A DNA stretch of 64,000 nt from Mesostigma viride (lineage: Eukaryota > Streptophyta > Mesostigmatophyceae > Mesostigmatales > Mesostigmataceae): NCBI GenBank assembly GCA_009746045.1, contig RPFO01000072.1:2119985-2183984 (forward strand). Reading direction: 5' to 3'. A model generated the notes under the pieces. That model was not told the DNA's origin, did no database searches, and was given only the letters and a program-made list of their open reading frames with translations. This document shows, one piece after another, positions 42,838 through 53,480 of the stretch (positions within the stretch are counted from its first letter, which is position 1; each line of letters begins with the position of its first letter). Position numbers and translations under genes: made by a program.

Positions 42838-45262
42838 CTAGAGCTTATGCAGGGTTTTATACTCCTGCAGCAGGCGACTACACCCATCTAGCTCACTCTC
42901 CGTATACCAGACCTTATCTACCTCACTACGAGCATACATCCACTTCACCTTATACTGGCGCTGGGTACCGCGGCCCTTTTTGATATCTCTATGGGCCACG
43001 ATACCCTCTACCTCATCCTCTACCTCACCAGTATCCGGATTATGCTCTAAAGGGGCAGGGGCTAATTCTCTACCAGCGAACGTGCTCTGATGATAGAGCT
43101 TCAGCTGGCTTCTATGAAAGGTGCGAGAGTGGGTCTGCCAAGAGGTAGGAATATCTATCTCATACAGAAAATTACCTACTCTAGACAACACACGGAAGGG
43201 TCCTAAGAAGGCGGGCCTAAGTTTCACTTTCAGTTCAGCTTCGAACTTATGAGCGAAGCGGCCAACACGGGGGCCTTCTACTAAGACTAAATCTCCTATT
43301 TCTATCTCAGGTGCTCTTCTATCTAATGAGGCACGCAACCTAGCAAGGTATTTGGCCTGCGCCCTATGGTACCCTGCAATAGCGTTGTCGTGTGCATTCT
43401 TCATCTTATCTAATAACGCCTGCACACCTTCTACAGTATCCCGGGACACATCATCCTTGTCCCTTAAAGGACTAGCTAAGAGAGAGGTAGGGGTAAGAGG
43501 TTGTCTACCAGTATCTAGGAAGAAGGGCGTATAACCATGCGCAGCCTGAGGGCAGTTGTTAAGGGAAAACTCTACCAAACATAGATAATCCTCCCAATCA
43601 CTCCCAGAGCCATTCACATAGTGACGCAGAGCTTCTTCCACTACCCTATTCAAACGTTCTACTAAATGAGACGAGGAGGAGTGGTAGGCAGTACCGAAGG
43701 TGACCTTGGTACCGATAGCAGCGAAGAACTGCTGCCAAAAATCAGAAGTAAATAACTTATCCTTATCACTAATAAACTGCCTACTCAAACCATGATATCT
43801 ATATACGTTATTAAGGTATAGGCGTGCGCAATCGCGTGCGGTGAGTTCTAAGGGACACGGCACGAGATGACACATACGAGTAAAACGATCTACAAAAACA
43901 AGGATCTGGGCGTTACCTCTATCATTCTTCCTAAAAGGTCCTACAAAATCCATCATAATGGAGTCCCACGGCATGATGGGATCAGGTAAGGTCCTAGGCT
44001 CTGCTATCTGTCCTACATTGTTGGGTTTCATCTCCTGGCAAGATTGACAGGTTCTAACATACTCATCTACATCCTTTAAAAGGGAAGGCCAGTAGTAAGA
44101 GCGGGCTACTAGGTCCCGTACCCGTTTACCACCCTGATGAGCAGCTAAGTCATGCAACTCAAAGAGCAAGGAGGAGCGACAGATAGGAGGGACATACAGG
44201 CGCCATTGAGGGGGAGAATCTGCTATCTGCACATATAAAAATCCACCTACAAATTTACAAGGGTGCTTGCCTAATTGTTGGGGATGGGCAGCAATGGCAG
44301 CTAATGCTTCCGGCTCAGTGGCCGTAAATCTACTAATAAGGCGTTCAAGATCAGAGGTAGGCATCGCTACAGAGGTATCCAGAACAGGTTTAAAGAGATC
44401 TCCTACCGCCTTGCCAAAGAGAAGGGGAGGTCCTAGAGGGACTATGTTTTCATAAGACTTTCCTGACCTAGTCGCTATATGGCTAAGCGGTATAGAAATT
44501 TTATTTTTCCCCTCCCCCCCCACCGAGACCACAGGAAGGGCCTCACACGGGAGAGAGAGTCCTACGTGAGAAAGGAGATCAGGCATGCGAACAGCTGTAT
44601 GAAAGAGGTAGGCATAGGATTCATCATCAGGTAGTTCACCATACGGGGTTACACCCATAGTAGTAGGAACTAGAGTAGTATTGAGAACATCAAGGTCCTC
44701 GAAAAAGGAGTAATCTGCACGACGGGAGAGTGCATCTGGTACTATGTTATCTACACCCTTAACATACTGAAGTTTAAAAGGGGAAAACTGTGCTAAAAAC
44801 TCCATCCAGCGCGCTTGACGAGGGGTAAGGTTGGGTTGTGAGAGAAGATGGGTAAGAGGACGGTGATCTGTCTGGATAACTAATCTATAAGGATCAATCT
44901 CACAGGGTTCATTCAGACAAACATCAAATTGAGCACCTTTAAGAAAGTGCTGCCACGCGTGGCAACAATACACCACAGCTAATAGTTCTTGCTGGTGTAC
45001 GGGATAGTTACGCTCCGCAGGAAGCATTGTCCTAGAGATATACTCGATTGGCTGTAAGCCCTGACCCTGATCCTGGAGAAGGACGCCCCCTATAGCTACC
45101 TTGCTAGCATCTGTAGCTACAACAAAGGGTTTAGTAGTATCCGGTAGGATGAGTACGGGAGGGGAGAGGAGTAGGGATTTTAGACACTGAAAAGCCGACT
45201 GACATTCACTACTCCAAACAAAGGGGATATCCTTCTTTAATAGATGATTAATAGGGCTGCTA
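42838..45262 (-). pseudogene. G2 RNase H and integrase with chromodomain
   Basis: In the frame after the one-base deletion near 45263 it carries PINHLLKKDIPFVW, RNase H motifs (VIQTDHRPLTHLL, VPDALSRRADY) and the integrase zinc-binding region (FELHDLAAHQ ... CQSCQ). The catalytic Asp (MMDFVGPF), Asp (FISDKDKLF) and Glu (SSHLVERLNR) follow, then a chromodomain (GIVAHRDIKKGRG ... YKVKWMYA ... VWYTESELDGC). From 45027 onward it is a single open frame of 729 codons, so only the deletion separates it from the upstream half. Confidence 0.93.
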
Positions 45263-46907
45263 TAGTTGCGAAACGCGGGATAAAACGCCTATAGTAAGAA
45301 GCAATTCCTAGAAAACTACGTACACCTTTAACGTCGGTAGGGGTAGGCCATTCCTGAATTGACTTAGTCTTGTCAGGGTCGGTAGCAACCCCGGCATCTG
45401 ACAGGACGTGCCCTAAAAATGGGACACTCCTACCAGAGCGAACTTTAGCACGGCGCGCCCATAAAGAATTTTCAGCCATGATTTCTAATACTTTCTTTAA
45501 ATCACGTAGGTGCGTTTCAAAATCAGGAGAATAAATAAGGATATCATCTAAGTAAGCTTGAGCACAAGAACGGTCATGCTCAGATAAAGAAACAGAGGAG
45601 AAGGAAGGATCCTTTAAATCAGAGGACACTTGAGGAAGGTGGGAATTTCCCATAACAGGTCTAAGCACTTCATTCATTAACATTTGGAAAGAGGCAGGAG
45701 AGTTACAGAGTCCCATAGCCGCTACTCTAAACTGGTAATGCCCAAAAGGGGTAGCAAAGGCGGTTTTGTGGCAATCCTCAGGAGCTATACGTAGTTGCCA
45801 AAAACCATCCGCACAATCTAGTACTGTGAAACAGGTAGAACCTTTAACCTTATTAAATATATCATCAATACGAGGTAGAGGGTATTTAGACTTCACAGTA
45901 ATATCGTTTAACTTCCTATAATCAGTAACTAGGCGAAACTTGCCATTTGGCTTAGGAACTAACAGGACACCAGCGGAGTAGGGGGAGTTACTAGGCTCTA
46001 TCAATCCTGCTTCTAATAGTGATACTAAAATCTGTTTTAGTTCCTTTAATTCTGTAGGGCCCATTCTATACATCGGAGAGTGCGTAGGAACTGCACCGTC
46101 CTTGATAACTACACGGTGTAAAACAGAACGAGGAGGAGGATAAGAAGGAGTCTTTTCTTCAAATACTTTTGAGGAATCTATCACAGCCATGTATCTTACT
46201 ATTTCATTTTCAGTAAATCCCACTCCTATTGTATCCACTGTATTTACATCTATATCCACACTATTATTAGTGATAGGTATCTCTTGTACTTCTAACTGAA
46301 GGAACATACATAATAGGTATCCATATTCCTTTAGTTCAGATCGCAATTCGTCATTGGACATTAATACTTCAGGTATAGGTCTCACAGGAGGATCAACAGG
46401 TGTAGGAGGAGTAATATCTACCAAGGATAAATTTTCTAATCTATAATGACGTTCTGGTACCCAGTAAGAGCTATCTGGAAACCAAATGACCATAGTATCA
46501 TAATTAATAGTAATTTTATTATCCTGGTGCCAATCTAATCCTAGTAATACATCAGCTGTAGTGATAGGGCCTATAGTGGCCGTCAGGTTGACCGTACGTC
46601 CTTGTATGACCAGGGGAAGGGACACCGTACCCGGGGAATGACTGGTGCGACCGTCAGCATAATGGACAGTGACAGTTTTTGTGTGAGGGGTAGGGACTAG
46701 TCCTAAACGCCTAACTAGGGCCTCGCTCACAAAGGAGCTAGCCGCACCGCTATCCACTAACACAGAGACATTCAAGAGTTCATCAGCATGCAAGAAGGGG
46801 TCTACAACAGTATGAGGGACGGTTAAGCCACCATTCAAGAACATAAGAGGACGCACACGTAGTGGTAGGGAGGATTCAGCTCCTACAGAGGTTATAAAAA
46901 CAGGCAA
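45237..46907 (-). pseudogene. G2 protease and reverse transcriptase, frameshifted at its end
   Basis: 556 codons with the protease motif VLVDSGAASSFV and VLLGLDW, and reverse transcriptase motifs GLIEPSNSPYSAGVLLVPK, FRLVTDYRKL, CFTVLDCADGFWQ and the catalytic AYLDDILIYS. The frame ends artificially at RFATIAALLIIY, because one C appears to be lost from a CCCC run near 45263; the RNase H frame continues directly. This is the least damaged chromovirus pol in the window. Confidence 0.93.
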
Positions 46908-47257
46908 GCAAAAATTATTATCTGGGGTACTATCTAAGGACCTGTCCAGGTTACCCCCGGCTGACAGGCCTACTGTTCCCCCTCCCCCCCAAATCCATAG
47001 GAACTAACCCCGAAGAAGACCCTGGCGGAAAAGCCACTGCTGGAGGGTCACGAGGGATTGAAGAGGGTGCGGGAGCCTGATTATCATAGGGGAACCCTGG
47101 GGATCCTGTCTGCACAGCATTCAGCCTACTAGGGGTAGCTGAAGGAATGCGTCCTGAAGTGGGACGAATAGGAGCACGCTGAGGGGTACGAGGAGGGCGA
47201 GCGTCGGGATGAGGGGGAGCACCCGAAAGGAACTTGGGGCACTCACGTTTAAGATGA
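46908..47257 (-). pseudogene. G2 gag, C-terminal part cut off by insertions
   Basis: The frame begins with GHLKRECPKFLSGAPP, the second half of the CCHC zinc knuckle, and continues as a Pro-rich tail (DARPPRTPQRAPIRPTSG). Its first half is at 54259-55692. Confidence 0.85.
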
Positions 47258-47639
47258 CCTACAGTTATTATAAATAGTGACGGAACCTTTTTGCCACTTG
47301 GGCAATTAGGTCCGTCACTATTTATCCGGCGAAAACCACTCGCCGGTATCTATTCCGCGTTAAGTTCACATGAACGTGGCGCGAAATTGATACCGGCGAG
47401 TGGTTTTCGCCGGATAAATAGTGACGGACCTAATTGCCCAAGTGGCAAAAAGGTTCCGTCACTATTTATAATAACTAAAACGTCGTAGTGTGGGGGCCGA
47501 TATCTATCGTACCGCTGATGCCTACTGCAGTACCGAATCTCGCCTTAACGATATTCCAACCGGGCATATTTTCCCTTCTGGCACTTTCGTTTGGCCTTCT
47601 GGTTTCAATTCCTTCCGGTATTCGGAAATACCCGTGTCA

Positions 47640-47674
47640 CCACAGGGATTCGAACCCCCGACTTACGAGGTCTT
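47640..47674 (-). other. tRNA 3'-half-like segment, arm A of element 2
   Basis: Minus strand: AAGACCTCGT at the border of P2, AAGTC as a canonical short variable loop, a B box GGTTCGAATCC (47646-47656) and an acceptor-like TGGTGAC. It mirrors 47888-47925. Confidence 0.65.
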
Positions 47675-47887
47675 AGTTATTATAAATAGTGACGGAACCT
47701 TTTTGCCACTTGGGCAATTAGGTCCGTCACTATTTATCCGGCGAAAACCACTCGCCGGTATCTATTCCGCGTTAAGTTCACGTGAACGTGGCGCGGAATT
47801 GATGCCGGCGAGTGGTTTTCGCCGGATAAATAGTGACGGACCTAATTGCCAAGTGGCAAAAAGGTTCCGTCACTATTTATAATAACT

Positions 47888-47925
47888 AAGACCTCGTAAG
47901 TCGGGGGTTCGAATCCCTGTGGTGA
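47888..47925 (+). other. tRNA 3'-half-like segment, arm B of element 2
   Basis: AAGACCTCGT, then AAGTC (variable loop with G and final C), a T arm with B box GGTTCGAATCC (47906-47916) and TGGTGACA. As in element 1 it starts exactly at the central palindrome with AAGAC, its outer T-stem pair is mismatched, and the tRNA 5' half is absent. Confidence 0.65.
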
Positions 47926-48312
47926 CACGGGTATTTCCGAATACCGGAAGGAATTGAAACCAGAAGGCCAAACGAAAGTGCCAGAAGGGAAAATATGCCC
48001 GGTTGGAATATCGTTAAGGCGAGATTCGGTACTGCAGTAGGCATCAGCGGTACGATAGATATCGGCCCCCACACTACGACGTTTTAGTTATTATAAATAG
48101 TGACGGAACCTTTTTGCCACTTGGGCAATTAGGTCCGTCACTATTTATCCGGCGAAAACCACTCGCCGGTATCAATTTCGCGCCACGTTCACGTGAACTT
48201 AACGCGGAATAGATACCGGCGAGTGGTTTTCGCCGGATAAATAGTGACGGACCTAATTGCCCAAGTGGCAAAAAGGTTCCGTCACTATTTATAATAACTC
48301 CTACTTCCTTAC

Positions 48313-49090
48313 TGTTGGGGATCATATACCCACCTGCCCACACTATATTCCAGCCTGACTTTATTCTTCTTTGTTTTACTTCACAAGGGCTGAGAATTTG
48401 ATAGATCTGATAAGTTAGATGAATTGCTCTCAATGAGCTGATCAATGTTCATGTGCCATAGTCCTATATTTGGCCATAGATCTCTTGTACCTGAGTTGGT
48501 CTAGTAGCATCACTTCCATGCTTGACAAGTGGTGTACTTCTTTGGTAGACAAGTGTCCATTCCATGAGCTGACATGTGTTGGAAGCTCATAGTGACAAGT
48601 GTTGCATTCCATTGACTGACAAGTGGATAGACTCATTGGATTACACTTGTCATTCCAAGTAGAAACCATGTGTCACTTTATTAAGCATTAGATGTGGCAC
48701 ATTGTTCAGAGGACATTTGGCAATCAACTGTCATGCCAGCTCATTAGAACCTTTCTAGAATGACCTTGGAATGTTCTAGGAATATACCAGGAATATTCCT
48801 GGAATATACTGAGAATATGCTGGGAATATGCTTAGATGTTTCTACAAGCTTCTATGATGACATCAGCATCTGATGTCATCCTTCCTAGCTAGAAAGGTAT
48901 AAAAAGAAACTGGCTCCTAAGGCCAGGTACCTCTTTTCCTAACCTCTCAGCCTAAGAAATAAAACTCTTTTTCTGGTCTCTCTTCCATTGTCTTCAAGCT
49001 CAGTCTTTCATCACCTGCAAGGTGCAAGGGTAACAAGGCCAAGCACAAGGCATTGTGTAAAACCCATTAGTTTCCTCTACCTTTCCAACA
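48313..49090 (+). repeat. Copia 5' LTR
   Basis: 778 bp. A likely TATA-type promoter element is GGTATAAAAAGAAAC near 48895, and AATAAAA near 48957 may serve in 3'-end formation. Confidence 0.95.
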
Positions 49091-49105
49091 TGGTATCGGA
49101 GGAAT
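49091..49105 (+). promoter_or_regulatory. Copia primer-binding site
   Basis: TGGTATCGGAGGAAT starts directly after the LTR. It closely resembles the TGGTATCAGAGC site used by many copia elements to prime from initiator Met-tRNA. Confidence 0.85.
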
Positions 49106-49109
49106 CTTC

Positions 49110-49595
49110 ATGAGCTCCAAGAAGACCACCAAGAAACCCAGCCCAGCTACAAGCTCCATGGCAAGCGACGTCGACTACACTCCTATGCTGAATGTGTGCT
49201 CCAAGATGGTGCTGAAATTCGATGGCACAAGCCTACGTGGCTGGGAGGAGACCAAGACATCTCTTGAGGGTTTCTGTTCCTTCTATGAGGTTAAGGACGT
49301 CCTGCTGGGCACCAGGCAGGACCGCAAGGCTGACCAAGCTGTTGGCCTTGTCATCTCAGCTGCACTTGTGGGAGAAGCGAGGCGCATCCTATCGCTCGTG
49401 CCAGACCAATCTGGCAGCAAGCTCTACAAGACGCTGAGGGAGGTCTACGAGCAACAAAAGCTCACCAAGAGTCACCGCATGGACCTCAGGATTCAGCTTC
49501 ACCGGCTGCAAATGAAGCCTGGGGAGACCATGGGGCAGTATATCCTACGTGGATTGCTGCTGCTGGCGGACTACGTGCGGTGGGAGGCGTCATGA
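49110..49595 (+). CDS. Copia gag, N-terminal part
   Basis: 161 codons from the first ATG after the primer-binding site. It has the copia gag pattern (MVLKFDGTSLRGWEETKTSL ... LHRLQMKPGETMGQYILRG). It ends at a TGA just after the point where the gag homology moves to the next frame (LRAVGGVMSDQDFAAILKSG). One base change in length near 49570-49580 separates it from the following frame. It could be a mutation, an assembly error or a translational frameshift. Confidence 0.9.
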   Translation: MSSKKTTKKPSPATSSMASDVDYTPMLNVCSKMVLKFDGTSLRGWEETKTSLEGFCSFYEVKDVLLGTRQDRKADQAVGLVISAALVGEARRILSLVPDQSGSKLYKTLREVYEQQKLTKSHRMDLRIQLHRLQMKPGETMGQYILRGLLLLADYVRWEAS

Positions 49596-52500
49596 GCGAC
49601 CAAGATTTTGCGGCTATCCTCAAGAGCGGCCTGCCTGACCGATATCGCCCTGCCCTGATTTCAGCGCACTTCAAAGAGGAGGACAGCTTGGAGGAGGTCA
49701 AGGCTGCGCTGCTGGAGGCGGAGGACATGCTGCTGGGAGGACGGCCTTCTCAAGCTACCAAGGAGGAGCCAGCCCAAGGTCAAGCTTTCCACACTGCCAA
49801 CAAGGGTGGTGAGAGGAAGCACTGCGCCTACTGCAACAGGAGTGGGCATGCGGAGACCCAGTGCTGGCAAAAGAACTCCCAGCTCAAGCCACGAAGCAAG
49901 AACCAAGGACGGCGGGGCAACCAGCGCAGGAGGGGCAACCAAGCGACCAAGAAGGAGACCTCACCTGGCGGAAGCGTGGCCAACAACACCCAGGAGGCCG
50001 CGGAGCTGCCGGAGGGCTTCGTCTTCACCACCATCGCCGAGTCGGCGCCGTCGCAGGAGGCTGCTGCACTCACGCAGTATAGCCCCAAGCCCCCTGCCTG
50101 GGTTCTGGACTCCGCTGCAAGCAGCCACATGTCCCCATGCCGCACTGACTTTGTGTCCCTCACCCCCACCACTAGGAACATCGTCGGATCAGGAGGACGT
50201 CTTCGCGCGACGGGAGTGGGCACGATTCGGCTCAAACTGCCCAACCAGCATGTGCACCTGAATGGTGCGCTCTTCGTGCCCGGCTTGAGCGCCCGACTGC
50301 TATCAGCTGGGCAGCTCGCCAAGGACGGCCACAAAGTCGACCTCACCGAGCAGACAGTGGTGCTGGACAACGAGACGCACAAGATTGCGCTGCAGAACAA
50401 CATCTACGTGTTACCTGCGGAGCGCGACGAGGCGGCAATGGCTGCCACGGCCATCGAGCGGCCGGCGAGCCTGCTCTGGCACTGGCGTCTTGGGCATGCT
50501 GGCGAAGATCGGATCAAGAGGCTGGCCGCCATTCCGGAGTCTAACCTTTTTTCGAGGCGCCTGTCATCGCCTGGCTGCCCATCCTGCCCTGCTGGCTTCA
50601 TCAAGAGGCGCTCATTTTCGCCTGGACAGCTCCGATCGACTGTTCCCCGAGCCAAGCTTCACAGCGACATTCTCGGGCCGATGCAGCCAGCAATTGGAGG
50701 CACCCGCTACATGCTCGGCTTCACCGACGATGCTACCCGCTGGCGATGGTGCTTTCCGCTTCGACACAAGGACGAGGCTGTTGACGCCTTGCAACAGCTG
50801 CTCACGCGCGAAATTCGCCCCTTCTACAACGGTTCGATTCTTCTCCGGACCGACAACGACGCAGTCTTCACTGGGCAGGCGTGGCGGGCCGTCTGCGCTG
50901 AACACCGAGTGCACCAGGAGTTCTCCAGCCCCTACACTCCTGAGCAGAACGGAGTGGCGGAGCGGCTGTGGGGTCTGGCCATGGGCATGACACTGGCAAT
51001 GCTCACGCATGCCGGTTTGCCCAAAGGATTCTGGGCACTAGCCTTCAATTGCGCGGTTTATATACTTAACCGCCTGCCGTCTAGCTCGAATCCTGGAGGT
51101 GCCACGCCACACTTCCTGCTCACCGGTCGCAATGCGGATCTCTCGAATCTTCGAATTTTCGGCTGCCCTGCCTTCTATCGGGTGGAGGGCCCACGTGGCA
51201 AGCTGGAGGCCAAGGCTCTGCCTGGAATCTTCGTCGGCTATGATCTGGAATCGCCGGCGTACCTCATTTACCGTCCAGAATCCAAGGATGTCATTCGCCG
51301 CCTGCATGTCACCTTCAATGAGGCCTGGCGCAATGGGGCCATGCCAACTCCTGCGCCGCTTCTGGAAAGTTCTGCCGCACTGGAGGAAACTTCACCAACT
51401 GATCTTCCGGCTGTAGCAGAAGTTCAGCCAAATTCTCTGGCCGAACCTAGCGGACCGGTCACCCGGTCTCAGGCGAGGTTTCTGGACGCCACCAGAAGGG
51501 ATATTCCTGAGGAGCTTCGCCACGAGGGAGCGGACGCACCAAGTCCTGATGCAGTCAACGTCCCAAGTCCTAGACCAGTTCCGGAGGCGCTCGACGGTGC
51601 TCCAAACTTTTCACAGCCCGTCCTAACTACTGACGACGTCTCCCCAAGTGACGCACGGGAGCTGTCTGCTGGTCCACCGGTCACTGCCACTTCAAGTGCT
51701 GCTCGACTGCAAAGTACAATCTCTGCGCTGCGACGTAACCCAGCTGGTAATGTCACCATGGCAACTGCTGATGAGCTGATGTTTTGCGGTAGCACCCGTG
51801 AACCCCTCGCGATGGAGATTACTACCTATGCTCCCCCTGTCACGGTGTCGCCTAAATGGGCTCGTTTTTTTCCGCATTACCAGTCAGTTCGTGATCTTTT
51901 TGACACAGTGCATTTTACTGGCAGTGACGTTTCCCTTCCCGTCTCCTTTACTGAGGCTAACAACAGTCCAGAGTGGCGGGCTGCGATGTTGAGCGAAATT
52001 AATAGCATTCGTGATCATGCAGTATACTCGCTTGTGAGCCCGCGTACTTTGCCCGCCGGTGCCAAGGTCCTCCCTTCCCGGTGGGTATTTGCTGTCAAGT
52101 CCGACGGCCGTCACAAGGCCAGGTTTGTCGTGAAAGGTTTTGCCCAACGTGAAGGTATCGACTTTAATGAAGTCTTTTCCCCCACTGTTCGTGCGTCCAC
52201 CGTGCGACTTGCTCTTGCTTTAGCTGTCACGTCTGGCTTTACTGTCAAGCAGCTCGATGTCCGAACCGCTTTTCTCTATGCTCCCCTACAGGAGGATGTC
52301 TTTGTGCGTCCCCCTACTGGCTTTGAAGAGCGGGATGCCAATGGCGATGTGCTTGTGTGGAAGCTGCACCGCAGCTTGTATGGCATCAAGCAAGCGCCAC
52401 GCAATTGGCATAAAACGTTCCGTGCACACCTTCTTTCTGACGGCGCCATCCAAAGCCAAATTGATGCGTGCCTGTATTACTACCCTTCGTCTCGTGGTTT

Positions 52501-53452
52501 CGTGTTCGTGCACGTCGATGACATTCTTGCTGCTCATCCTTCCCCTTCCTGGCTGGCATCCTGGTCTCGCCGTTTGGCTAATACTTTTCAAATCACTGAG
52601 TCGGACAATCCCTCTCTTTTCCTCGGTGTTTCCCTTACTATCGACCCTGCGTCTCGTTCCCTTACCATGCACCAACGGCCCTACATTGAAGCTATTGCTG
52701 CCCGTTTTGGGCTTTCTACCCCTCACCCTGTGCACACCCCTATAGTGCCTGGTAGTCCCCGTCGCGAGGGGGGAATGTGTGATGCCCCAAACCATCAACT
52801 CTTTCAGCAGATTGTTGGTGCTCTCATGTACGCCGCGACATGGACGCGCCCAGACATTGCTTTTGCTGTCAACCAGCTGGCCCAATGCATGCAGGCACCC
52901 ACGGAGGGCGACTTGGAGCTGGCCAAGCGATTGGTGCGCTACCTTGTCCACACCAAGGACTTGGGACTGCGCTATGGTGGCCAAGGGGGGCTGGAGGGGT
53001 GGACGGATGCCGATTGGGGGAACTGCCCTGAGACACGCAGATCTGTCTCTGGCAATGTAGTGATGTTCAGGGGGGCCGCAGTCGAGTGGTGCAGCCGCAA
53101 GCAGCACGTTACCGCCCTGTCTTCCTGCGAGGCGGAGTACATTGCTGCTAGCAGCGTAACCCAGCTAGTGCTTCCACTGAGGCACATGTTGGGGGAGCTG
53201 GGGCATCCAGTTCAGGGGCCCACGCCTGTCTTCTGCGACAACACAGGCGCCGTGGCACTCGCTCGTGACCCTGTTCATCCCAAGCGCACGAAGCACATTG
53301 ACGTGCGTTTCCATTTCATCCGGGAGAAGGTGGAGGGGGGACTCATCGCCATGAAGCATTGTCCTGGGGAGGACATGCTTGCTGATCTTCTGACGAAGGC
53401 ACTTTCACGTGCCAGGTTCACTGCCCTGCGTGGCAAACTCATGTCAACTTAG
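49580..53452 (+). CDS. Copia gag C terminus and pol polyprotein
   Basis: 1290 open codons. In order: end of gag with zinc knuckle CAYCNRSGHAETQC (about 82-95), protease WVLDSAASSHMSP, pre-integrase LLWHWRLGHAGEDRI, and integrase core with Asp (HSDILGPM), Asp (LRTDNDAVF) and Glu (EQNGVAERLW). Next come the reverse transcriptase (RHKARFVVKGFAQREGIDF, QLDVRTAFLYAPL, SLYGIKQAPRNWH and catalytic FVHVDDILAAH) and RNase H (GWTDADWGNCPETRRSVSG, SSCEAEYIAAS). All catalytic residues seen are intact. The order protease-integrase-reverse transcriptase-RNase H defines the copia group. The listed start is not an ATG; translation probably enters by frameshift from gag. Confidence 0.95.
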   Translation: MGGVMSDQDFAAILKSGLPDRYRPALISAHFKEEDSLEEVKAALLEAEDMLLGGRPSQATKEEPAQGQAFHTANKGGERKHCAYCNRSGHAETQCWQKNSQLKPRSKNQGRRGNQRRRGNQATKKETSPGGSVANNTQEAAELPEGFVFTTIAESAPSQEAAALTQYSPKPPAWVLDSAASSHMSPCRTDFVSLTPTTRNIVGSGGRLRATGVGTIRLKLPNQHVHLNGALFVPGLSARLLSAGQLAKDGHKVDLTEQTVVLDNETHKIALQNNIYVLPAERDEAAMAATAIERPASLLWHWRLGHAGEDRIKRLAAIPESNLFSRRLSSPGCPSCPAGFIKRRSFSPGQLRSTVPRAKLHSDILGPMQPAIGGTRYMLGFTDDATRWRWCFPLRHKDEAVDALQQLLTREIRPFYNGSILLRTDNDAVFTGQAWRAVCAEHRVHQEFSSPYTPEQNGVAERLWGLAMGMTLAMLTHAGLPKGFWALAFNCAVYILNRLPSSSNPGGATPHFLLTGRNADLSNLRIFGCPAFYRVEGPRGKLEAKALPGIFVGYDLESPAYLIYRPESKDVIRRLHVTFNEAWRNGAMPTPAPLLESSAALEETSPTDLPAVAEVQPNSLAEPSGPVTRSQARFLDATRRDIPEELRHEGADAPSPDAVNVPSPRPVPEALDGAPNFSQPVLTTDDVSPSDARELSAGPPVTATSSAARLQSTISALRRNPAGNVTMATADELMFCGSTREPLAMEITTYAPPVTVSPKWARFFPHYQSVRDLFDTVHFTGSDVSLPVSFTEANNSPEWRAAMLSEINSIRDHAVYSLVSPRTLPAGAKVLPSRWVFAVKSDGRHKARFVVKGFAQREGIDFNEVFSPTVRASTVRLALALAVTSGFTVKQLDVRTAFLYAPLQEDVFVRPPTGFEERDANGDVLVWKLHRSLYGIKQAPRNWHKTFRAHLLSDGAIQSQIDACLYYYPSSRGFVFVHVDDILAAHPSPSWLASWSRRLANTFQITESDNPSLFLGVSLTIDPASRSLTMHQRPYIEAIAARFGLSTPHPVHTPIVPGSPRREGGMCDAPNHQLFQQIVGALMYAATWTRPDIAFAVNQLAQCMQAPTEGDLELAKRLVRYLVHTKDLGLRYGGQGGLEGWTDADWGNCPETRRSVSGNVVMFRGAAVEWCSRKQHVTALSSCEAEYIAASSVTQLVLPLRHMLGELGHPVQGPTPVFCDNTGAVALARDPVHPKRTKHIDVRFHFIREKVEGGLIAMKHCPGEDMLADLLTKALSRARFTALRGKLMST

Positions 53453-53469
53453 TCCTTTGTGTTCAGCTG

Positions 53470-53480
53470 GCTAAGGGGGG
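53470..53480 (+). promoter_or_regulatory. Copia polypurine tract
   Basis: GGCTAAGGGGGG adjoins the 3' LTR directly. Confidence 0.82.

Larger units (their letters stand above)
47263..48299. mobile_element. Triple-palindrome foldback element 2 (in G2 gag)
   Basis: Structure: P1 (47263-47476), arm A (47477-47674), P2 (47675-47887), arm B (47888-48085, inverted copy of arm A) and P3 (48086-48299). P is about 214 bp, begins AGTTATTATAAATAGTGACG and ends with its complement. Each half of P holds its own inverted repeat (AAATAGTGACGGA with TCCGTCACTATTT), so P can form a branched multi-hairpin. The flanks are CCTAC on both sides (47258-47262 and 48300-48304). The architecture equals element 1, while arms and palindromes differ in sequence and length. 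No protein-coding capacity. Confidence 0.93.

Noticed and set aside
30108-48299. CRISPR-like arrangement of spaced palindromes
   Set aside because: Only three copies per element, arms that are inverted copies of each other, target duplications, and a eukaryotic context.
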